DNA of 64,000 nucleotides from Anaerolineales bacterium (lineage in GTDB: Bacteria > Chloroflexota > Anaerolineae > Anaerolineales > UBA4823). The DNA lies in NCBI GenBank assembly GCA_016929095.1, contig JAFGJM010000011.1, positions 1-64,000 of the forward strand, given 5' to 3'. The translations under genes and the position numbers were made by a program. Within the stretch, counting starts at the first letter, position 1, and every line of letters begins with the position of its first letter. Positions 1 to 8,717 of the stretch are shown here, piece by piece. The notes beneath the pieces were generated by a model. That model was not told where the DNA came from, searched no databases, and saw only the letters and a list, made by a program, of their open reading frames with translations.

Positions 1-77
1 ATAATGTGAGATGTTTCGCTTCGCTTCGTGAAACACACTTCGTGCAACATGACAAAATTGACTTTTAGGACAGCCCC
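1..77 (+). repeat. MITE-like repeat family A, copy 1 (cut by window edge)
   Basis: This segment ends in GACAGCCCC and carries the internal block ATGTTTCGCTTCGCTTCGTG, followed by AACACACTTCG and CAACATGACAAAAT. The same blocks occur at 12710-12850 (same orientation) and 18682-18820 (opposite orientation). The left end lies outside the window. It has no coding capacity, and the rest of the stretch up to 213 shows nothing else recognisable. Confidence 0.75.
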
Positions 78-213
78 AATTTTTATTTTCGCTGATGTAT
101 AGTGTTCGAGGTTTTCTTATCTATCACATATTTCAATATCACTCAATCTCTCGTTCGATGAATGCCGGTTATCATAAAACCTTCGGTGGAAGATCGATAT
201 TTTCAAAACCTTA

Positions 214-960
214 TTATTGTTTTTCCAGAGTATCAACATAATAATTGATGGCTATCTTAAGAAATTTGGGTAGATCGGGATGCATCTGGGTAAACGTAGC
301 GTTGAAATCGGGATTATCGTGATACATATCACCCAATCCCCTGAGTATCTCTAAAGTGGGTTCATAGAAATAACGCATGTGTCGATGCCAGCGGATCAAT
401 ATGTCTTGAATCTCCGGGCTTTGTGGCCTTTTATCGAGATTGGCGATGATATCCGTATAGATCTGGCTGCCTTCCTGCATGATCTTTTGCTTATCCTGCT
501 CGCTATAGCTGTACCAAAGCTTGATGGATTGTTTGGCTTTTTCGCCCCACATATTTTCGGCTTGCTCTTCATAATGTTTTTGCTTTTCCGGGTTGAAACC
601 CTGAAAGATTTTATCGTTACTCATAGGCACTTCTCCTACTAGATGCATGATGGTGATATCTATGGTATTGACAACGGTTTTTAATCGATTGATTTTATTT
701 TGCAGAGCGCTTCGATGCGCCTGCAAAGCAGAAACCAGATCGAAATTGCGGTTATCGACGATCTCTTTGATTTGTGTTAACGGCATACCCATCTCTCGGT
801 AAAGAAGGATTTGCTGCAAGCGGAACAAAGAATCCTCATCGTAATAACGATAGCGGTTCTCTCCAATGCTGGTTGGATTAAGCAGCCCTATTTCATCATA
901 GTAATGCAGCGTACGTACAGTCACACCTGCCAGCCTGGATAATTGACGGATCGTATACAT
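214..960 (-). CDS. MerR-family regulator with TipAS-type effector domain
   Basis: A transcription activator/repressor that senses small hydrophobic or peptide drugs. The N-terminal winged helix-turn-helix (residues 1-70, starting MYTIRQLSRLAGVTVRTLHY) is a typical MerR domain, followed by a coiled-coil dimerisation helix to about residue 110. The rest matches the TipAS antibiotic-recognition fold (motifs MWGEKAKQSI and YHDNPDFNATF). An in-frame ATG lies at 975, but the ATG at 960 has a GAGG about 7 bases upstream and sits about 17 bases after the predicted start of transcription, so 960 is preferred. It is divergent from the TetR/methyltransferase pair. Its promoter has the 19-bp spacer and dyad that MerR proteins act on, so it is probably autoregulated. 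The ligand is unknown. Confidence 0.92.
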   Translation of the reverse strand: MYTIRQLSRLAGVTVRTLHYYDEIGLLNPTSIGENRYRYYDEDSLFRLQQILLYREMGMPLTQIKEIVDNRNFDLVSALQAHRSALQNKINRLKTVVNTIDITIMHLVGEVPMSNDKIFQGFNPEKQKHYEEQAENMWGEKAKQSIKLWYSYSEQDKQKIMQEGSQIYTDIIANLDKRPQSPEIQDILIRWHRHMRYFYEPTLEILRGLGDMYHDNPDFNATFTQMHPDLPKFLKIAINYYVDTLEKQ

Positions 961-983
961 GGTCTGCCTCATCATTCAGCCCA

Positions 984-1014
984 ATCATAATCTATGACGT
1001 AGCGTAATAGTCAA
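984..1014 (-). promoter_or_regulatory. MerR-type promoter with 19-bp spacer and operator dyad
   Basis: Read on the minus strand: TTGACT (1014-1009), a 19-base spacer, then TATGAT (989-984). MerR-activated promoters characteristically have this over-long spacer. The spacer region contains a dyad at 992-1010, CTATGACG-TAG-CGTAATAG, with a single mismatch between arms. The predicted transcript starts near 977. Confidence 0.7.
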
Positions 1015-1055
1015 GGGGGAAAATAAATAATTGCATAAAAAAGTGGTTTTCCCTC

Positions 1056-1093
1056 TTGACAAAAACGATATATTTACTTAGTATTAACTAAGT
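1056..1093 (+). promoter_or_regulatory. Promoter and palindromic operator of the TetR/methyltransferase pair
   Basis: TTGACA at 1056-1061 and TAGTAT at 1079-1084 are separated by 17 bases. A perfect palindrome, ACTTAGT-ATTA-ACTAAGT at 1076-1093, covers the -10 box. This is where a TetR repressor would block its own promoter. AAGGAG follows just before the gene at 1109. Confidence 0.7.
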
Positions 1094-1108
1094 ACTAAGG
1101 AGTGTTTT

Positions 1109-1744
1109 ATGCGAAAAGCAAGAGATGGCGAATCAACCAAAGAAGCCGTGCTTACGGCTGCCAAACAGGTTTTTGCCGAGCGAGGCTTCGCTGGCTCTTC
1201 CCTGGCGATGATCTCAAAGAAATGCGGCATATCAGATGGATTAATTCTGCATCACTATAAAAACAAGCAGAATCTTTATCATGAAGTATTGGAAGACCTG
1301 GCTAAGGGATACCTTGAGACAGTATTTAAAACCGGGCAGGAATCGCATACCCAAGAGCAGATGATCGATGATGTATTGCGAGCGACTTTCAAATTCTGGA
1401 GTGAAGATACTATCTACAACCGCATATCCTTATGGGCTTTTTTAGAAAACCAAACAGAATTATTAGAGAAAGAAACAAACATCACCGCCAGTTTGACTGC
1501 TGTGGTGGGTCAAATGCAAATGGATGGGAAAGCTGATCCTCGAGTTGATCCGGTTACCCTGCTCACCATGACCATCGGACCCATCCATTTCTGGACCAGG
1601 TATCGGAATCAATTCAAAGAAACCTTGCAGTTGGATGGAACAATTGAAGAACTAAACCAATCTTTTCTCGAACAATTCCTGATATTAATTCAGAAGGTTT
1701 ATCAGGTTGAAAATAAAACTTCAACTGAAAAAGAGAGTGAATAA
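1109..1744 (+). CDS. TetR/AcrR-family transcriptional regulator
   Basis: A 211-residue repressor. Residues 10-57 form the TetR helix-turn-helix (AVLTAAKQVFAERGF, then ISKKCGISDGLILHHYKNK). The remainder is an all-helical ligand-binding region too divergent to name a ligand. The start has a strong AAGGAG about 7 bases upstream. A perfect palindrome over its -10 box points to autoregulation. The methyltransferase starts 5 bases after its stop, so the two are almost certainly one transcript and the methyltransferase is the likely target. Confidence 0.93.
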   Translation: MRKARDGESTKEAVLTAAKQVFAERGFAGSSLAMISKKCGISDGLILHHYKNKQNLYHEVLEDLAKGYLETVFKTGQESHTQEQMIDDVLRATFKFWSEDTIYNRISLWAFLENQTELLEKETNITASLTAVVGQMQMDGKADPRVDPVTLLTMTIGPIHFWTRYRNQFKETLQLDGTIEELNQSFLEQFLILIQKVYQVENKTSTEKESE

Positions 1745-1749
1745 AAGAT

Positions 1750-2505
1750 ATGAAAAAACAACAAGAAAATTTTAGCAATTGGGTTCCTGGAAAAATGATT
1801 ATTATCCCCGGCATATTAGGATTGATTTGTCTGGCGTTAGGCTTCATCCATTGGGGCTTTTGGATTCCCGCTATCTTATTCCTTTTAATTTCCGGATATT
1901 TTATAATCGCCTGGATCATATTCTCATCTCGTTTTGGTAACCTGCAGGACAAGATCCAGGAGCTGGTTGTCTCCCATATCGATTGGAAAGGGAACGGGAA
2001 AGTTTTAGATATTGGCTGCGGTAACGCCCCGCTGACTATTAAATTAGCCAAGAAATACCCTGAAGCAGAAATCATCGGGATGGATTACTGGGGAAAGAAT
2101 TGGGATTACTCCATGCAGTTTTGTACTGCTAATGCAGAGATTGCGGGCGTGGAAAAACAAATTTCATTCAAACAAGGCAGCGCTTCCAGGTTACCATTTG
2201 AAGATGCCAGCTTCGATCTGGTGGTCAGTAACCTGGTTTTTCATGAGGTTCAAGACGTTAAAGATAAACGCGTATCTATTCAGGAAGCTTTGCGAGTGTT
2301 GAAACCGGGTGGTGTATTCGTTTTTCAGGATTTATTCCTACTCACCCCCTATTACGGAACACCCGAGGCATTGCTAAACACCATCCGCCAATGGGGTGTA
2401 AGTGAAGTAGAGTTTATCCGTACCTGTAATGAACCATTTATCCCGAAATTGGTCAAGCTGCCATTTATGGTGGGTACTCTGGCAATAATCCGCGGCGTAA
2501 AATGA
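1750..2505 (+). CDS. Membrane-anchored class I SAM-dependent methyltransferase
   Basis: Two hydrophobic helices (about residues 13-33 and 35-55) anchor the protein in the membrane. They are followed by a Rossmann methyltransferase domain with motif I VLDIGCGNAPLTIKLA (about residues 75-90), an acidic post-I residue in AEIIGMDYWG, and motif LPFEDASFDLVVSN. The late LKPGGVFVFQDLF stretch is standard for this superfamily. The substrate cannot be read from sequence; membrane anchoring suggests a lipid or hydrophobic acceptor (inference). Co-transcribed with the TetR gene 5 bases upstream; the ribosome site is weak, suggesting translational coupling. Confidence 0.85.
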   Translation: MKKQQENFSNWVPGKMIIIPGILGLICLALGFIHWGFWIPAILFLLISGYFIIAWIIFSSRFGNLQDKIQELVVSHIDWKGNGKVLDIGCGNAPLTIKLAKKYPEAEIIGMDYWGKNWDYSMQFCTANAEIAGVEKQISFKQGSASRLPFEDASFDLVVSNLVFHEVQDVKDKRVSIQEALRVLKPGGVFVFQDLFLLTPYYGTPEALLNTIRQWGVSEVEFIRTCNEPFIPKLVKLPFMVGTLAIIRGVK

Positions 2506-2510
2506 CCTGG

Positions 2511-4061
2511 TTAATCCTGTGCCGCTTCACCGTGCCTCAATTGCAACGATTCCTCCTTCCCGGGTAATATGCTCCATGCTGTGATCGCTGCGAGGATCAT
2601 GACAATGCTGGCTATGAAAAGGGCCTGTTGCATGCCATCCACAAATGCCTGGCTGGAGGCTTGAACAATCACAGCTTCCAGGTTGCCCCCCAATTCCCGG
2701 GCAAACAAATGAGCGCTTTGCACACTGCCCCTAATTTGATCCATTATCGATCCGGATAAGCCGCTAACACCGTTCAATGCAGTCAATTCGGTTCGATAAA
2801 TCCCATTCATGACGGAGCCCAATACGGCAATTCCAAGCGCGCCGCCTAATTGACGGGTTGTATCATTCATCGCCGAACCGATGCCAGCCCGATTAGGCGG
2901 TAAAGAATTCATGATCGAGGTGGTCGCCGGGCTCATCGTAAAACCGATCCCGATACCCAGGCAAATAATAGCTATCAAAATAAACCAATAAGATGTATTA
3001 ATTGCCGCAAAATGAGAAAAGAGAAACAACCCTAACCCAGAGAAAAGTAATCCCAGGCTCATGGTAAATTTCGTGCCCATCTTTCGGTCAACTCGCACCG
3101 AAATCATGGTAGCGATAAAAACCGTGATGTTCATGGGCACCATGCAAACCGCCGCCATGATTGGGGAATATCCTTGCACCGATTGGAAAAACTGGCTGAA
3201 AAAGTAAATGCTCCCCATCATGGCAAAAGCAGAGATTGTTAAAGCAGCGTTTGCCCCGGTGAAAGCCATATTTTTAAAGAAAACCAGCGGTAACATTGGG
3301 TTTTTTGAGTGATTTTCCCACCAAATAAAGGCGGCTAAAAACACCGCAGCAATTCCAAATGTTAGCAACACCGGGACAGATGTCCAACCGTCTTCACCAG
3401 CCCGGATCATGCCATACACCAGCGATATTAATCCGGTAACCGAAAGAAAAACACCGGGAAAATCCGGTCTGGGTGTGGCTGAATCCGAGGATTCCGGCAC
3501 CAGGGTAATTCCCCCCACAATCCCAATCACCACAATCGGTAAATTAAGATAAAAAACCGAACTCCAGTTGAAATAATTAATGAGAATTCCGCCAATCAGG
3601 GGGCCGATCCCAGCGCCAATCGCAAAGATGCTGGACCAGAGAGCGATCGCCTTTGCCCGCTCCCTGCCATTTCTGAAGACATCAATAAGGATGGAAAGCG
3701 TAGAAGGCATGATCAAAGCCCCCGCCAATCCCAATAAGGCACGAAAACCGATCAGCATCGTGGTCGATAAGGATAAGGCAGCCCCTAATGAACCTAATCC
3801 AAAAAGCGCTAACCCAATGATCAACGAGCGTTTGCGTCCATAACGGTCACCGATTGATCCCGTTGTGATCAGCAATGACGCAAAAACCAGGGTATACGCA
3901 TCCACGATCCACTGCAATTGGCTGGCTGTAGCGCCAAATCCGCTGGCGATGGAAGGCAGCGCCAGGTTTAGCACGGTATTATCGATGGAAATAATAAATA
4001 ATACAATACACATTACCCCTAATATCAACCATCTCTTTTCATGTTTCTGCGATGTTTCCAA
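2511..4061 (-). CDS. MFS multidrug exporter, DHA2 (EmrB/QacA) type
   Basis: A drug:proton antiporter with about 14 membrane helices. Seen: motif A-like GDRYGRKRSL after helix 2, antiporter motif C GAGIGPLIGG in helix 5, and a central extra helix pair characteristic of the 14-helix DHA2 group. Reading is open to a TTG at 4094, but a GGAG (4073-4070) lies 8 bases before the TTG at 4061, giving an N-terminus METSQKHEKRW directly before helix 1, so 4061 is chosen. Convergent with the methyltransferase, 5 bases between the ends. No dedicated regulator is adjacent on its strand; the TetR or MerR proteins nearby could control it (inference). Confidence 0.88.
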   Translation of the reverse strand: METSQKHEKRWLILGVMCIVLFIISIDNTVLNLALPSIASGFGATASQLQWIVDAYTLVFASLLITTGSIGDRYGRKRSLIIGLALFGLGSLGAALSLSTTMLIGFRALLGLAGALIMPSTLSILIDVFRNGRERAKAIALWSSIFAIGAGIGPLIGGILINYFNWSSVFYLNLPIVVIGIVGGITLVPESSDSATPRPDFPGVFLSVTGLISLVYGMIRAGEDGWTSVPVLLTFGIAAVFLAAFIWWENHSKNPMLPLVFFKNMAFTGANAALTISAFAMMGSIYFFSQFFQSVQGYSPIMAAVCMVPMNITVFIATMISVRVDRKMGTKFTMSLGLLFSGLGLFLFSHFAAINTSYWFILIAIICLGIGIGFTMSPATTSIMNSLPPNRAGIGSAMNDTTRQLGGALGIAVLGSVMNGIYRTELTALNGVSGLSGSIMDQIRGSVQSAHLFARELGGNLEAVIVQASSQAFVDGMQQALFIASIVMILAAITAWSILPGKEESLQLRHGEAAQD

Positions 4062-4097
4062 TATAGTATCTCCAAAAATTCCAGCAATAAACAAACC

Positions 4098-4290
4098 ACC
4101 TGACAGTTTTCATGAACTGTCATTGCAAGCGAGTCAACAGCATTCAAGCGCGCTTCATTCTGGAAGAAACCCACTTCTTCTGTCATTGCGAACCAGGCGC
4201 TCTTTGCCTGTTGAAGCAATCTATTACATTGATGGAGACTGCTTCGTCGCTGCATTTCTCGCATTGACACGGTGCAAATTGTCGGGTGAC
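4098..4290 (+). repeat. Dispersed repeat family B, copy 1
   Basis: Begins CCTGACAGTTTTCATGAAC and contains GTCATTGC and GAAGCAATCT blocks. The reverse complement of this arrangement occurs at 44890-45056, and a shorter folded relative lies at 18909-19032. Open frames crossing it are translations of repeat DNA. The rest of the gap to 4574 holds only a likely -10 box TATAAT at 4543-4548 serving the next gene. Confidence 0.7.
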
Positions 4291-4574
4291 TAAGCAATAA
4301 TATGATCTATCAATAAAACGTGAGATAACTCGTGAAAAACTTTAATATCATGACGCTTTCAGCCTTTCACCCATTAACTGGCTAATTATATAGCCTGCGT
4401 CGATACTGTCAAGATAAGCAGGATGGATCTTCTCATTATAATTTCTTTTCTAGCGCAACTGTCTTTCCAGGGAAAAAACGAAGGAATTCGGAATTATTTT
4501 GGATATTCCTGAAATTTGATTCGTATTTATGGCGTATATGCGTATAATATGTGTATTGCTATTGGGAAATATAA

Positions 4575-5216
4575 ATGGAAAACTACGAAACGCTAACCGC
4601 CTCCGGTAAAGGCACCTGGGATAAACTTTATGAGGTTAAACTTGTCACCTTTACCAGAAAATATTACAGTTATGATAAAGATAAAACCCGTGAAATCATC
4701 GAGTATTGCATTCGTTTCTGCAATCGAAGAAAAAAGTGTTCGGACGTAAGAATTTTCTCCACCCAGGAGGAGCGCGCTTCATTTCTTGAAAAAAACTTTA
4801 CTAAATTAAACCTTTCACCCATAAATACACCTGAATCGGTTTTGGTAAAATACCCCCTGGATGATATAGCAGGCAAAGAACTCTCTGCGATTACCTTTGA
4901 TATCGATTATTTACAAATCGATTTCAATGGACCCCGGTTTAATTGTTATTATCAGCCGCTAATTTACAACGGACGTAAAGTTTACGACCGCAGGGATTTT
5001 AGATATCACAAAGAATTATGTACGTTTATTGGCAAAAAAGTAAGCTCGATCGACGAATACCTTGATTTGGGTTTGCTTATCGAATTCGAAGATGGTTGCC
5101 TGATCAACGTTCCCCTTAAAGTCGATGAAACGCATCTTATACCGGAAATCGTAGAATACCAGGGGGAAAATAACGCCTGGATATTGTGGCAGGTTGGTGA
5201 TCCGCCTTTTGAATAA
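4575..5216 (+). CDS. Hypothetical protein
   Basis: A 213-residue soluble protein that I do not recognise. There is no signal peptide or membrane helix. It begins MENYETLTASGKGTWDKLYE and is rich in Tyr, Lys and Asp. The C-terminal part, YLDLGLLIEFEDGCLINVPL, alternates hydrophobic and charged residues like a small beta-sheet. That is reminiscent of immunity-protein-type folds, but this is only an impression. A TATAAT box sits at 4543-4548; the ribosome-binding site is weak. Base composition is slightly AT-richer than neighbouring genes, which would fit recent acquisition. Confidence 0.75.
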   Translation: MENYETLTASGKGTWDKLYEVKLVTFTRKYYSYDKDKTREIIEYCIRFCNRRKKCSDVRIFSTQEERASFLEKNFTKLNLSPINTPESVLVKYPLDDIAGKELSAITFDIDYLQIDFNGPRFNCYYQPLIYNGRKVYDRRDFRYHKELCTFIGKKVSSIDEYLDLGLLIEFEDGCLINVPLKVDETHLIPEIVEYQGENNAWILWQVGDPPFE

Positions 5217-5278
5217 AAAATCAGTGAAAAGGTATTAGTCAATCGGGAAATCATGAAACAAGGCAGCCCGGCACATCA

Positions 5279-5761
5279 ATGACTGAAAAAATCCCATCAC
5301 TCGAAGATATCCTATCCCAAATTCCCCTCATCGAGCAGCAATCCGCTCGTGATGCCATGAGAATCTACACACCAGCGGAAGAAATCGATGCATTCTATTT
5401 AAATCTATGCCGCGTCTATCTGGCAGCCTCCCCAACACAACGCGCCGTTATCCGGAAGGCAATTGTAGATAAAGAAGGTATTCTCAATAACCTGCTCGGT
5501 TTTATATACCAATGCGCAGAGCGGCTGCAAGAAACGCAAAACCGGGATTGGTTATTGATAGGATTAGCCGCTGCCTCTATGCGGGGGGATGGACCCGATT
5601 TCCGCGATTTCTACCTGGCATTGACCGAGCTGTATATTGCATCGCTTGACGCCGGTATCGATCCGAAAGACGAATTCAATGCCATTCAGGGTGGTGTGCC
5701 CATAAATTTTGATACCTTTGCTGTGTTGAAAGGGCGCCTGTCGGGCGATAAGAACACATAA
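5279..5761 (+). CDS. Hypothetical helical protein
   Basis: A 160-residue, apparently all-helical cytoplasmic protein without recognisable motifs. It starts MTEKIPSLEDILSQIPLIEQ and contains a helical core (YLNLCRVYLAASPTQRAVIRKAIV) and a loop MRGDGPDFRDFYLALTELYI. It lies 62 bases after the preceding unknown gene on the same strand, so the two may be one transcript. The ribosome site is weak. It is plausibly a real gene because of its length and even amino-acid composition. No function is assigned. Confidence 0.7.
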   Translation: MTEKIPSLEDILSQIPLIEQQSARDAMRIYTPAEEIDAFYLNLCRVYLAASPTQRAVIRKAIVDKEGILNNLLGFIYQCAERLQETQNRDWLLIGLAAASMRGDGPDFRDFYLALTELYIASLDAGIDPKDEFNAIQGGVPINFDTFAVLKGRLSGDKNT

Positions 5762-5855
5762 AGTGGGATTTCCTGAACAGACAATAACGTTTAAATATTC
5801 AAGTAGAAAGTCTGATTCTTGATCTCAATGATACCCAAATCTACCTGTCTATTGA

Positions 5856-6104
5856 GAAGATATTTATATCGAAAATAGCGCAGCTCATGTTTTGGCGATT
5901 GCCATCGCCTTCCATGTAACCAATCCGAATAAAGAAATTATCATCGGTGTGACTGGTTGGGCTACATGCTTACCGCCAAAATAACACTGGATGTGTTGGG
6001 GTCATGCGGGGGGCATAACCGGCACTTTGCCTATAGCAGCGGAGCGTTGGCAGGCAGAGCGACAACGAGTGGTTGAGAAGAATCCACAGATGAATTGTGT
6101 ATAG
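5856..6104 (+). pseudogene. Possible decayed coding fragment with an in-frame stop
   Basis: One reading frame runs from 5856 to a TAG at 6102-6104, interrupted only by a TAA at 5982-5984. Before the stop it reads SAAHVLAIAIAFHVTNPNKE then IIIGVTGWATCLPPK; after it GHAGGITGTLPIAAERWQAE then RQRVVEKNPQM. The composition looks coding. The first part vaguely recalls the C-terminal helix/strand of short-chain dehydrogenases, but that is a guess. The remainder of the 5762-6353 gap shows only a hairpin near its end. Confidence 0.3.
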
Positions 6105-6265
6105 GCAATAATCTATAAATTCTATATTATTTATCAATATATCATATGACAAGGATTGCTATTTCCCATGAAATCGGTTATAGTAATGATAACTACGAAT
6201 AAACGGCTTCCGTGACAAATCCACCTACCAATTAAATATTTTGCCCATTTCTTTCCGGGCATGGC

Positions 6266-6296
6266 AGAGGCGACGTCTTGGCGACCGCCTCTTTTT
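6266..6296 (+). terminator. Terminator-like hairpin upstream of the glycosyltransferase
   Basis: AGAGGCG (6266-6272) pairs with CGCCTCT (6286-6292), followed by a T run. It lies about 60 bases before the next start codon. It could end transcription from upstream or act as an attenuator. A similar ending, CCTCTTTTTATTT, occurs at 10075-10087. Confidence 0.45.
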
Positions 6297-6353
6297 ATTT
6301 GTATTAACCAGGCTTTGCTAAACAAGAGGGGTATTTGAAAGGAATTAAGTAAT

Positions 6354-8717
6354 TTGGAGAATAAAACCCATTCGATCATTAAACGGATTGCCTTCATCGG
6401 TAATTATTTGCCCCGCCAGTGCGGAATCGCTACCTTTACCACCGATTTATGTGAATCAATAACCGATGAATTTAAAAGCACATCGTGCATTGCCCTGCCT
6501 GTCAATGATACCGAGGCAGGCTATGAATACCCCTCTCGTGTTCGCTTCGAACTAACCGAGAAAGATATTGAATCCTATCGCCGCGCGGCAGATTTCCTGA
6601 ATATCAATAATGTAGACATAGTATCTTTGCAGCATGAATTTGGCATTTTCGGAGGGCGAGCCGGCAGTTACATCCTTGCCCTGCTGCGTGAATTGCGCAT
6701 GCCGATTGTCACTACCCTGCACACCATTTTGCAAAATCCCGATCGCGATCAAAAGCGGGTGCTCGAAGAAATTACCTCTTTATCCGACCGAGTGGTGGTC
6801 ATGAGTCAACGCGGCATCGAATTCCTGCAAGATGTCTACCATGTTCCACCTGAAAAGATCGATCTGATTCCGCACGGTATTCCCGACGTACCCTTTGTAG
6901 ATCCAAGTTTTTATAAGGATTTATTTGGTGTAGAAGGTAAAAGCGTCCTGCTTAGCTTCGGCTTGCTCTCGCCAAATAAAGGCATCGAAAATGTCATCAC
7001 AGCCTTACCCGCAATTTTGGCAAAACACCCGAACGTGGTATATATCGTTGTCGGCGCAACCCACCCTCATGTCATTCAAAATGAAGGTGAAACGTATCGA
7101 TTATCCCTGCAACGACTTGCTCACGAAAAGGGAGTGGAAGCTAATGTGATCTTCTATAACCGTTTTGTCGCTCTGGAAGAATTGGTTCAATTTATCAGCG
7201 CCGCCGACATTTATATCACGCCCTATCTCGACGTAGCGCAGATTACCTCCGGTACACTGGCTTACACACTAGGAGCAGGAAAAGCCATCATTTCCACACC
7301 TTATTGGTACGCTGAGGAAATGCTGGCTGAAGAGCGCGGAGCATTAGTGCCATTTCGTGACCCGCAATCGTTGGCAGATCAGGTAAATGATCTTTTAGAC
7401 AATGAGGCGAAGCGCCATGCCATGCGTAAACGCGCCTATTTGTATGGTCGGGATATGGTCTGGCAGCAGGTTGCCCGGCGGTATATGGGAAGTTTTGAAC
7501 GCGCCCGCTCAGAACGGCATCAATTCGTCGAGGCAGGTTATGCGGTCAAACCGTTGGATAAGCGAGAGGGTGAATTACCCCCGCTCAAACTGACTCACCT
7601 GCATCACATGACAGATGAAACCGGCATCCTGCAACATGCCATTTTCACGATCCCCAACTACCGTGAAGGTTACACAACCGACGATAATGCGCGTGCCTTA
7701 ATCGTGAGCGCACTTCTCGAGGAATTAGGCAACAAAGAGGCGACTGACCTGGCAACCCGTTATCTTGCCTTCATCTGGTATGCCTTTAATATGGAAACCA
7801 GGCGTTTTCGAAACTTCATGGATTACCAACGAAATTGGCTTGAAGAAAGCGGGTCGGATGACAGCCATGGCCGCGCCTTGTGGGCATTGGGTACTGTGTT
7901 GGGTCGTACGACCACGTCAACGCTTCACAATATCGCCGGTCGCATATTCCAACAATCCCTGCTAGCCATCCTTAAGACAACCAGTCCTCGCGCCTGGGCT
8001 TTTGCTCTGATTGGCATCCACGAGTATCTCCAACATTTCGCCGGTGACCGGCGTGTTGGCCAGGTACAGGAAGAATTAGCAGGCAGGTTATTGGGACTTT
8101 ACAAAAACAACCGCTTGGATGGATGGTTTTGGTTCGAGAATAAGCTGACTTATTGCAATGCTGCCTTGTCGCATGCCATGTTGTTGTGCGGTCGATGTTT
8201 GCAAAATTCATCAATGGCTGAAGCAGGGCTAGAGTCGCTTAATTGGTTGGCAGACTTGCAGTATGCGGATGCGGAAGGAAAACATTTTGTTCCCATAGGC
8301 TCCAACGGATTTTATCAAAAGGGTGGTGAACGCGCTCGTTTCGATCAACAACCGGTGGAGGCGCAAGCCACGATCTCTGCCTGCCTGGAAGCCTATAAGG
8401 TTACCGGCGAAAAGCATTGGCGTAAAGAAGCCCGGCGCGCTTTTGAGTGGTTTTTAGGGCGCAATGATTTGAACCTTCCGCTATACGACCCAACTACGGG
8501 CGGTTGCCGCGATGGTTTGCATCCCGATCGGCTAAATGAGAATCAAGGCGCAGAATCCACGCTGGCTTTTCTTCAGTCGCTGTTGGAATTAAAGTTAGCA
8601 GAAAATCTTGTAAGAACTGGAGAACTCCACCCCAATGAACAACCGACCCTTGGAACTCTTTCAACGTCACAAACTCAACCCTATCCTGACAGCCGCGAAT
8701 TGGCCATATCGGGTTAA
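6354..8717 (+). CDS. GT4 glycosyltransferase fused to a C-terminal helical (alpha/alpha) domain
   Basis: Two modules. Residues 1-390 are a GT-B fold glycosyltransferase of family 4: the N-terminal IAFIGNYLPRQCGIATFT loop, the acceptor-side motif SLQHEFGIFGGRAGSY, then LLSFGLLSPNKGIENVI and the donor-side region YITPYLDVAQITSGTLAY. Residues 400-760 resemble an (alpha/alpha)6 glycosidase or epimerase-like toroid, with GYTTDDNARALIVS and several Trp/His-rich helices. The start is TTG at 6354 with AAGGA 10 bases upstream; no better ATG exists. The end overlaps the GH130 gene by 83 bases, implying co-translation. It probably builds or remodels a mannose-containing glycan together with GH130 (inference from the pairing). 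Confidence 0.85.
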   Translation: MENKTHSIIKRIAFIGNYLPRQCGIATFTTDLCESITDEFKSTSCIALPVNDTEAGYEYPSRVRFELTEKDIESYRRAADFLNINNVDIVSLQHEFGIFGGRAGSYILALLRELRMPIVTTLHTILQNPDRDQKRVLEEITSLSDRVVVMSQRGIEFLQDVYHVPPEKIDLIPHGIPDVPFVDPSFYKDLFGVEGKSVLLSFGLLSPNKGIENVITALPAILAKHPNVVYIVVGATHPHVIQNEGETYRLSLQRLAHEKGVEANVIFYNRFVALEELVQFISAADIYITPYLDVAQITSGTLAYTLGAGKAIISTPYWYAEEMLAEERGALVPFRDPQSLADQVNDLLDNEAKRHAMRKRAYLYGRDMVWQQVARRYMGSFERARSERHQFVEAGYAVKPLDKREGELPPLKLTHLHHMTDETGILQHAIFTIPNYREGYTTDDNARALIVSALLEELGNKEATDLATRYLAFIWYAFNMETRRFRNFMDYQRNWLEESGSDDSHGRALWALGTVLGRTTTSTLHNIAGRIFQQSLLAILKTTSPRAWAFALIGIHEYLQHFAGDRRVGQVQEELAGRLLGLYKNNRLDGWFWFENKLTYCNAALSHAMLLCGRCLQNSSMAEAGLESLNWLADLQYADAEGKHFVPIGSNGFYQKGGERARFDQQPVEAQATISACLEAYKVTGEKHWRKEARRAFEWFLGRNDLNLPLYDPTTGGCRDGLHPDRLNENQGAESTLAFLQSLLELKLAENLVRTGELHPNEQPTLGTLSTSQTQPYPDSRELAISG

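Noticed and set aside
3865-4297. Open frames on both strands over the family B repeat near 4.1 kb
   Set aside because: Their translations are repeat DNA, partly overlapping the MFS gene, with no ribosome site.
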